Below are positions 1-10,143 of a stretch of 15,962 bases of DNA, in pieces (within the stretch, counting starts at the first letter, position 1; each line of letters begins with the position of its first letter). A program made the translations under genes and the position numbers. Source of the stretch: RGIG5612 sp963591145 (GTDB taxonomy: Bacteria > Bacillota > Clostridia > Lachnospirales > Lachnospiraceae); NCBI GenBank assembly GCA_963591145.1, contig CAVARE010000080.1, positions 1 through 15,962 of the forward strand. Reading direction: 5' to 3'. The notes beneath the pieces are model-generated. The model had not been told where the DNA came from. It saw only the letters and a list, made by a program, of their open reading frames with translations, and searched no databases.

Positions 1-3000
1 ACCGTCCTGGCTATATACAGGCAGATTCTTCCATGTATATGACCACTCGTCGGTGGTTCCCTCAACCAGATCCTGAGCCGTAAGTGTATATGTATCGACG
101 ATCATATCGTTCATGTACAGCCCCAGCTTTATCTCTTCAGGTCTCGCACCGTCACGGTTCTGACCGTCATTCCATACCTTGGTTACAGTCAGCTCATCTG
201 TAGTAAGAGTATTAACTGCCGCAGCGGCAAATGTACCCTCATCACTCTTAGCTGTGATTACCTGTCCCTTGTATGCGCCTACGCTGTCTGATGTCCAGGT
301 AAGTCCTGTCTTCTGGTCAAATGCTCCTGCCACAGTTACCTTCGTACCATCAGCATATGTAACTGATGCCTCTGATACTCTGTAGCTGTATTCATTTCCA
401 ATCATATCCTGCTGCGGCAGATTTGACAGCGTTGCTGTCCATGTATTGCCTGTCTCATCTGCAGCTACAGTTACCAGACCTCCTGCTGCCACCTGAGTGT
501 CACCATAGTCTGCACCAGCACTCGTTGCAGGAAGCTCGGTCCATTTGCCAGAACCTATCTTATATTCTACCTTGAAAGTAATAGATTCAGGTCTCGTAAG
601 ATCCTTAACAGCTTTAGTTCCATCTGCGCTATAGATAGAATCGTCAGATGCCCAGGTCTTAGTGATAGTAAGGCTCGTGGTGGACTTAAGATCATTTTCT
701 ACGTCGCCGGCAGACTCCTTGCCATTCTCAAGCTTAATCTTAGAAGAAGCATGGGCCACGTAGCCGCCCAATCTGTCGCCTGTTTCAACCACAGCATAGC
801 CGCTCTCATCGTCACCTGTTACCTCAACTACCCTGTAGGTTATCTGAGCATTCGTCTCCTCCCCGTCAGAGTTGTAATTTACAGGAACCTTCTCCCATTT
901 AGCGGTATGTGAGGTGCCAGTCTGTGCATCATATATAGTCTGCACTGTATCTGACGTCGTATATGATGCAAGATCTTCTGTGCAAAGTCCGTCTGTAAGA
1001 ATTACATTTCCAGTAACGAAATCCCACGTTTCTCCATCATCCAGGCTGTACTGAAGCGCTGCCTTAACCGTGTCTCTTGAATTCAACAGGCCGCTCTGAT
1101 CATTCTCCCATACCTTAGATGCCGTGATTATGCCTCTGTCAGGTATATGAACATTGTTTACATCAATAAGCAGTGTCGTGTCACCTGATATCATCTTCGA
1201 ATCATACTGGGCAGTATAACCGGAGCTTATGTCATACTCAGTTATGCTGTATGTCAGTGCCGCGCCGTTCTCATCCTCCACAGGAAGATCCGACCAGATA
1301 TATCCCCAGCCAAAATCAGTCTGGCCATTCTCACCTGCCGGAACCTCCGTGCGGGTAATTGATGGATCATAGCTTAATCCAACTGTTCCAATGGTTCTCG
1401 ATGTCAGATCAGATGCAGCAACCAATGCAATATTAATACTGCTTCTTAACACATCACGGTTATTCTCATCAGACCAGCTCTTAAGAGCCTTAACATTAAT
1501 AGTGTCGTATGTATTAATTAAATTAACAGTTATGTCTGAATCCCATTCGAATGCTCTCTTATCATCGCCGCCGATAGTCAGATTGCCCAGGGTGCCATCT
1601 GTTCCTCTATAAACTATTTTCTCATTTTCATCATAATATTTATAGCATGCTGCCTGTTCTGTTACGCGATAGTAGATAAGGCTTCTGTCAGCATCGTTGG
1701 CGTATTTAGGAAGATCATTTATGAAATCGCTTATACCATTGTAATCACGAACCGTATCATATCTGATGCAGCCTTCTTCCAGCTCGGAGTCAAGCTGTAC
1801 AGGGATTGCCTTCCATGAGCTCTCATCACCAGGAGTCGTTGAATATTCAACTCTCAGAATCAGACTCTCAGGAAGAAGTCCCAGCTTAACCAGTGAGTAT
1901 AATGTTTCTGATGATATATTCTCATCAGTTGTCGTGCTGTTATGCCAGGTCTTATTAACTGAGAGTGAGCCATATTCGGTATAATTATTAAATACATCAA
2001 CGTGAAGCTCATCACCATCCTGTGTAAAGGATATTCCTCCTGAATATATCTTGGCTCTGGTTGCTTCATCACCATTACGTGTGAACTCGTATGTAGTCGT
2101 ATAACCGGTTACCTCAGTTTCTACAACACGATACTGCACCTTGTATGCAGTGCCATTATACAAATAATTAACAGGCAGATTATCCCACGAAGCTGTCGTC
2201 CACTCACATGTCTCGTCAGCACTCAGCGTCTGAGATGCAGGTGATGTGGTATATATACCGCCTGCAGGGTGTTCATCGTCTACTATATACAGTCCGTTGA
2301 TGTCAAGTGTGTTCGTAACAACATCCGTCCAGTCACCTGTTGCCTTAGTCTTATACTGAAGCTTCACTGTGACTGAATCAGGACGGGTCACATCAGCCCA
2401 ATCACTGTCACCTACCCATGTCTTGGATACATCAATACTGCCCCTGGCCGGTACATGCGTATTAGTAACCTCTATCGACAGGTTGCCGCCCTTAGTGAGA
2501 ATGCCACTGTTGCCTTTCTCCGGGCCGCCAGAATATGTAACAGTATAATAGCCGTCGGTTAAGGCATCAGAAGCATCATCTGTTTTAACTTTCCGTCCAT
2601 TAATGCTTATCTCATCTACTGTATAACTAGCACATTCACCTCCTTTATGATTCTCAACAGGGATGTTAGTCCATGTATAGCTCCAATCATTGTCGGCATT
2701 AAGCGTAGCTTCCAAAACCATATCTGTTGTTGATCCTGTCAGCCTGATCTTAACATTACCTGCCAGCATGTCTCTATTAGCTTCGTCCTGCCAGTTCTTC
2801 GTAACAGTGATATTACCACTGTCATATGTATTGGTTATCGTTATGGTCTTAGACGTGGATGTGTTGTCCATGTCTGTAAAATCGATATATTTATCAGACA
2901 ACTCCACTGTGAAATTGCCTAATGTATTATCATTAAAAGCAGTAACTTTCGTACCATCATCATAATATGCAGCTTTCTCTTTTATACGATAGTAGATAGG

Positions 3001-4320
3001 GTTGCCGTCTTTATCGTATTTAACGAGACCATCGCATAGCTGCGTTGCCTTATCATATGTTTCCTGCGTAATCGGCAGCTTAACGATATACGTGCCAGTG
3101 CCACTGCCATCATCAGCTATCGGAAGTGGTTCCCATTCCTCCTGGTCAATCGAATAGTAGATGCTGATATCAATAGACGTCGGCAATGCATTTAATTTTT
3201 GAAGAGTCTCCACCTGTTCCCAGGTAAGTGGTGTCTTCTCTGTACCATTAAACTGCTTCTTAACATATAGGCTATACGAGGTATTTGTATTAGTTACACT
3301 TGCAATATAAGAATCTTGGTTCTCCGCAAATGTGCCATACTCAACCACGTCGAAATAGCCATCCTTACTATTCCTTGAGGTATAATTAGAATTTTCTACC
3401 TTTATGACATTACCTTGTTCATCGGTTTTAATCTTTCTTGATTCATCAACCTGAACCAGGGTGCCGACAACACGATATTCAATTATCTGTGGTTTTCCAT
3501 TCACAATCGTAGGAGTATGAGTATCCGACGGATTAGCCTGGTCGTCCAGCTGACCTGTCTTCCAATATTTATACAGAGCTGGAGCATAATCACTACCGCT
3601 CCAACAAGCTGTATATATATTTTCATAATCACCTTGTGTTATCTTTTCAGGAAGTATCAGCTGAGCTGCTTTTATAGTTTTATCAGATGTAAACTGACCA
3701 ATGGTGTCATCTGTGATGGTTACCCATGAGCCTGTTACCAGATCCTTATATTGAAGCTCAAATAATAATGCTGGTCTGGTGAATTCAACTAACCAATCAC
3801 GGAATGGTTTCGCATTATTATAATTCGATTCTTCCCATTGCTTCGTTGCACTAATTTTGATCAGCTTTCTATCGTCGTATGTATTCTTGATACGGAATTC
3901 ATACACACCATCGTCATTTTTAGTTACAGTCAGGTCATTCGTTGAGCCATCATCATTTAAATGATAATTATATCTATCAGTTCGACCATCTGAGTAGGTA
4001 TATTTTTCTGTTATGATGTAGTTCTTAAGCGTTTCAAATGTGACAGTTGTACTATACACGGTTTCATCATCATTCCAGCCTCTAGTTTCGTTAACTGGTA
4101 TTTCCTCGCCATCAAATGGTTCTGTCGGGTCAATAACTCTGTTGTCAACGATATCGAACTCTTCAGACGTATATACGGAGCTGTCCTCACCTGTTGTCTT
4201 AAGTACATAGGTAAGGCTGCCGCCGCCTGATTTAGACATGATGGTAAGCTCAATAGAATCCGGTCTGGTGTTATCGAAATTATCGCCGTCATCCCATTCC
4301 TTCACCAGGCGAGCCTTAGA
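1..4320 (-). repeat. Three-domain (A-B-C) super-repeat of about 435 residues
   Basis: Within the array, alternate domains resemble each other more than their neighbours do. Type A (W2527, W3028, W3467, W3901) is short and carries DEANRD, DENNRD or DGQNRD after the Trp; two copies end NTHVPARG and NNVHIPDRG. Type B (W2680, W3153, W3589) shares LQYK/LQYS followed by a Gly-x-Trp and a YRVV strand. Type C (F2875, W3310, W3741, and probably W2341) precedes each A; F2875, W3310 and W2341 carry an L..L..LP insertion before the second strand. Spacings are A-A 501, 439 and 434 residues, B-B 473 and 436, C-C 534, 435 and 431. The period therefore becomes regular toward the left edge (C-terminal direction). 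Confidence 0.7.
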
Positions 4321-7300
4321 TGTCGTGATAGTGTTAGTCATATTAACACGAATAATGCTTTCGCCAGACTCTGTTTTGGTTTTTTCAGCATTCTCAATGC
4401 ATGTTACACCTCTATTAACTGAGTAATCTGATTTGAACGTATATTCTTTACCATCAGACCATGTGAGTCTTTCTATAACACGGTATGAATATTCTGCGCC
4501 ATTCGTATCCTTCTGTGGCAGGCCTTCGAAGGTACACTTGAAGTTAAATAAGTTGTCAAATGTAGAAGGTGTGATCTTACTAATATCTACTGTACGGCCG
4601 ACTGCGTACTGAGTCGCTCCGTCTACGCCTACATTAACCCTGTATTGGTTATACTGAGCTCCTTCATCCATGCTGGCAGCGACATATTCCCATTTTTCAG
4701 AATCTATTGATCGCTGAAGGATATATTCAGCCTTAACAGGCAGAATGTCCATCTGCCTTAACTGCTCGAATTTGGACCAGGTGATATTACTTTCAAGATT
4801 ATCAAACATTTCACCAGGTTCTTCTGTGTCATGCGTGCCACTATCCAGTATCCAGGTCTTGGTAAAGTCAATGCTGGTCGTGTCCGTAAGCTTATTGGTG
4901 AGCGTATCGGCAGTTTTCTCAGTCAATGTGTAGTTGCCAATGCTTTGTCCTTTATCTGAAGCTTTCATAGAACTACCATCAGAATAAAAGGCTTCTTCAC
5001 TTGTTATGTAATAATGGAACTCATTTCCATACTTGTCATATTTAGGAAGATTATTAATAACAGACGACCATACATTTTTTTGTTCTTCTTTGCACAGTAT
5101 TACAGGATCACTTAGCCATGCCCCAACGCCGTCCGATGTATATCCTTTCACTTGAATTTGTAGTTGATCTGGTCTGTAATCGCTATTATCTACATAGTCA
5201 TCCCATATCTTATATACTGTAAAGTCCGTAGTTCCGCTTGTGTAGGTATTGGTGAATTTTACAGTATTATCTTTATCTTCAGAAATTACCAGACCGTTTT
5301 CATCGACTTCCTTACCGAAGTTGGCATAATTTTTAACTTTAACTCCACCCTCAGATGAGATGCCGGTAAGATGAAGCTTTACCTCACAGGTGCCAGATTC
5401 AGGATCAGAAACATATCCATTAGGGCAGTCCTCTGTTACGGCAAATGTATAAGCCTCACCATTTGCCGCATAATATGGAATATCTGTTTCGTCCGTACAT
5501 TTCTCAAATGTATAGGAAACTGTAAAAGATTTATCTGCATTATTATATGTTCCTTTCTCAGAAGGTGACAATGTTACTGTTCCTATCTCGATCTCTGTAT
5601 CTGCGATCTTATTTCCCGCATCGTCTTTTAAATAAGCCGTGAGGGTAAGTGTGACATGCGCCAGAGACCGAAGGTTTCCTACAGTTATAGTTTTGCTTCC
5701 ATATACATTATTCCATGCCTCTGAATTTATCTTCCAGGTCTTCTCTACGCGCACCTGAACGGTTGCTCTCTCCTGTTCATATTTATTAGTTGCCGTAAGG
5801 TTCAATAGATTATAGGTTGTATCTGTCTTATCATAGCCGCTGAATTCAGAATTCTCCATCACATAGTAATAATATGTGCGTCCGTATTCGTCATATCTCT
5901 GAAGAGCTGCGCCAGACTGATCCTTCGTAAGAGTATATGTATAGGTTGAGAAATTAAGGTCTCCGGTCTCATTAGTATGCAGCTTGAAGTCTGCGACCCG
6001 GGTCATACTGCCGGAACCTACGGCTGAGCTTATATCGTTATAACTGTAGTCATACTTAATTACACCCTCGCCGTCTGTAATAGGAGTCGTGGTCTTATAC
6101 ATCGTCATCTCTACTTCCGGCATCTGGTCGTCAGACAGCTGCAGACTGGCAGGAATGCTCCAGATCTTGCGGCCTGATACCTTCCTGCTCTCAGAGATCT
6201 TATTAACGACGGTACGTGAATAATAGTCGCTGCCATGATATCCGTCGCTAATGATAAGGACTGCATTGGCATTATCTGATGCTGACGAATCATACATGCC
6301 TGATTTTAATACGGTGCTGCCATTAACAATACTATAAATGTCATAAACTTCCTTACCGCTGGAAGGATTCTGCACATGGCTATTAGGTGACAGCTCAGCG
6401 CTGGTCATATTGCCATAGATAGCTGTATAGGAGGAGTTTTCGATACCGCCCTCGACAGCGAAGTAGATATATCTCTCGCCCTTGTCATTGTATTTCGGAA
6501 GGTCATTAAGTACGCATGACCAGTAGAATACATTGGCTGATGCATCCCACATACGGTCATCCTTAATATCCGCTACCTTCTCAGCATAGGTGCCAGGATT
6601 TTCCTTTATTTCACCTACAGCCTGCTCCAGATATTCACTGAAGGTGGCAGCATCATATCCTTCTGACTCGATATATTCCGACAGATTGATTGTCTGATCA
6701 CCGACTGTGATATCGTAATTGGCCGACATTCTATAGATCTTGAAATAGATGCTAGGTCTGCTCTCAAGAGTCTCGGCGTCACCGTTGTCATACCAGACTT
6801 TATTTATAGAAATATCAGTAGTATCTGTACGTGTATTGACACTCTTCTTGGTTAAAAGGTCATGGGTATTATGAAGGTTACCATATTCTTCCTTCACATC
6901 AGATGTATTGCATACATATCTGTCACCGCTTACTATGGCAGTACCGTTCTGGATCTCTACGATTCCGCCATTATCATCTTCAATGCTGGTCTCTACTACT
7001 CTGTAAATGTATGCCTCACCTTCTTCATCGTACTTATCCAGACCTTTTATTTCTACGGTTGAGGTATTATCATCGTCTGAAGATGGGTTTGCAGCATCAT
7101 CTGGGGATGAGCTGGCTGCAGCTTCAGATTGTATTGAAGTGCAGGTTATACCAGCACTTGAATCACGCAGAATATTTGCATCTCCATCCTCGTTAGGGAA
7201 AGAAAACTCCATTATGGTTATAGGATTTTCATATGTAATATCCGTGCTGTCATATCTGTATAATACGAAGTTACTCTTTATCTTCTTGCCGCCGTCAACC

Positions 7301-10143
7301 CATGTCTTGGACATATCTATGCCCACATCTGCAATGCGGGTATTGGTGATAATATATCCCGGAACACCTGTAACGATCTCGCCAAATGTTGACGTTACGT
7401 TGTATGTATATTCACTGAGACCATCTGGATCTGTTTCATCCGATGCCAGTGTGCCCACACTTGTGCTGCCATCCTGAGCGTTCTTGATTGCTCTAAGATC
7501 GTCAATCGTCAGTTCTGTAGACTTCGTACCGTTATAGTAATTATATGCAACATTTGCATGATCAGCTGACTCTGTACCTATCTCTATGATGACATAGTCG
7601 GCCTGATTATCATGATCAGATTCGCTTGCTTCAACGGTCAGTATGCTTCCGTCCTCACATACATATCCGTCACTATATCTATGCTCGTAGTACCAGTTAT
7701 CGGCTTCATTTATAGACACAGTCTCAATGAGCTGCGCCTTGCCTTCTTCTGCAGTATTGTAGATCTTATAGATGCCAAATATTACATTACGTCTGGAGAT
7801 CAGATCTCCTCCGTCCTGCCAGTTCTTCATGACAGCCAGTCTGATATCAGGTCCCGGTTCGGATACGATATTAGAGATCGTACCTACGGTAGTCTTATCA
7901 GCAACGCCACATTCCTGATCGTTGCTGGTTATTACGGTATGGCTATTAGTACGATCAGTTATACACTGAGTATATGAGATCTCCTGCGTCCAGCTGTACT
8001 GGGTATCCGCGCCATATTTATCAGCCAGGTAGCCGCCATCTGAGCAATCCTGCTCTGCTACCAGGAATGTATATTCTCTTCCTAATTCGTCGAAGCGATC
8101 CAGTCCGTCTGTATAAGATATCCAGCCGGATGCCTTATTTGTGCGGACATCGTATACGGGTTGACCATTAGAATAGGTCAATGTACATTCGTCAGCCTGC
8201 TCGCCCTCTGCGATACTGTGCTTGCCATCGCTTCTGGTAATCCTGAATATAGCATATGCATCATCAGACATCTGGTCTGTAACGTCTATGCCATTATCTG
8301 ACCATTTCTTGACAGCCTCAACAACTGCCGTTGCCTGGATAACATTATAAATTACAGTATATCTTGGGTTACTAACGTTCAGGGTTCCGCCAATATATGC
8401 GCTGGCATATACGCCGCCGACGCCAGCTGCATAGCGGCCTATGGTAGCCTGATTAATGTTAAAATTCTTATTATCGGTACTATTATCATATGTGATCTGT
8501 GTTACTGTATCCTTGAACTTAATCTCGGTCTCCACATAGCGATATGTGATCTCATATCCGTCGCTGTCATATTTATTTACCGATGGGCTGGTGCAGCTCT
8601 TGGTCATGGCATTGCCCTGGAAGCCATCCAATGTGACGTTCTCAATCGGATTGCCATTGATATCTGTCTCTACGTCAACCCATTCCCCAGTGGTTCTGTC
8701 TAACCTCTGAAGCTTCAATGTAACTGATATATCGCCCAGGCTCTGCATTGATACTGCGTCAAGGGTGAGCTGCGCGCTTACAGTAACCGGCTCGCTGGCT
8801 CTGTTAGTTAATGTGCCGCCGCTTAAGACGTACTTAACATTTCCTGAGCCGTCAGTCAGTTTGTTAAATTGTTTTTTTATATTTTGCTGATCTTCATCAT
8901 TCAGCAGACATGGGGTTGCAGCGCTATTATCCGCCTGTGAAACATAAGCTCCGTTAAGGCCTGTCTCACGTATAAAATATACCAAACGTGTTCCTGCCGC
9001 ATCATACATTGGCAGTAAGACATTTGCCCCCACCCGGATGCCATTCTGATCCTGGGTCGGAACTGACTCTGAGCCAAATCCATTAACAGGGGATGCCTCT
9101 GAGATGTCCAGCTCGTCCCCGTTAGATGCCAGAACTGTATCTGAAGAGATGGCATACATATAGATCCGAGCCTGAGGCCTGTCTTCTTCTGCAGTATTTC
9201 CGTCCGACCAATGCTTATTGTATGTGAAGGTGGTTGTGTTGCTTAACTTCTCCTTCAGAATGCCGCCGTTATACAGCGCGTCTGTGCGGGCTGCATGGAT
9301 GTCATCATTTACATAAGTGCTCAGATAATATCCGCCGTAACCATCGACGCCATTCTTCTCAGAGCCAACTTCGTATCCGATACCAGAGGATACTGTTACA
9401 TTACCTTCACCATCCTGGGTCAGATTGCCTACCTGTATGCTGTAATACAGCTGCTTACCATCCATGTCATAATTTGGAAGGTCGTGGAGTGTGAACTCGC
9501 CAGTTGCAGCATCAAATGTTACATAGTCTGCTGCATTCAGATACTCAGAACTGCTGCCATCATATGCCTGCACATGGAGAGCTACATAATTAGAGATGAA
9601 ATTACTAACAGAGTCAGCATCAACAACTCTCGTTTCATATTTATTGCCGTTATCTAACCAGGTCATGCTGGCAGAATACTTGGTCTCGACAGTATTGGTG
9701 ATGGATTCGCCATTTTTAGCATAAATTATGTTGCCATCGTTATAATCTGTCATATAGCCGTCTATCACAGTGTTCTGAACGATCCTATACTCGACTGAGT
9801 ATTCTACGTTATCCAGTAGATACTTCTCAGGCAACCGATTCTCACTGTCATAGATAAAGGTCCATATGCTGCCCGATGCATTGACAGCCTGTCCGTTGCT
9901 GCCTGTGATGCCATTCCATTCATCAAGTCCGATCCGAGTATAAGTCTCAGATGTTAAGTCAGTCCAATCTGATTCAATCGTCTCGCCGCTGGCAGCATCA
10001 ACATATTTCATGTTGAACTGGAGTTTGTAATTATCCTTGATGTATTGATAATCATTAGATGCACCGTCAGGCCTGTCCACAAGGTTAGTTACATCCAGCG
10101 CTGTGCTGCCTGAATTATCATTCCATACAATATCGAATTCCAG
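1..10143 (-). repeat. Array of about 22 Cna-B-like domains
   Basis: The aromatic anchor of the opening K-x-W strand falls at residues W584, W739, W889, W1191, W1352, W1525, W1694, W1905, W2047, W2224, W2341, W2527, W2680, F2875, W3028, W3153, W3310, W3467, W3589, W3741 and W3901. One further degenerate domain near residue 1030 has no Trp. Spacing is 117 to 211 residues, most often 150-160. The best match to the Cna_B consensus is the last one, with KVWNDGQNRDGARPEE and then WSYTWKNLPVYSQDG, cut by the window edge. Domains from W889 on mostly keep the opening Lys, the Glu of Y.V.E and the terminal Asn. Domains 1 and 2 lack the Lys and Glu. Confidence 0.88.

Noticed and set aside
7007..7477. 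A 156-codon plus-strand open frame, and many shorter plus-strand frames within 1-11874
   Set aside because: They lie opposite the giant minus-strand gene, have no ribosome sites or recognisable domains, and their composition reflects the antisense of Cna-B codons.
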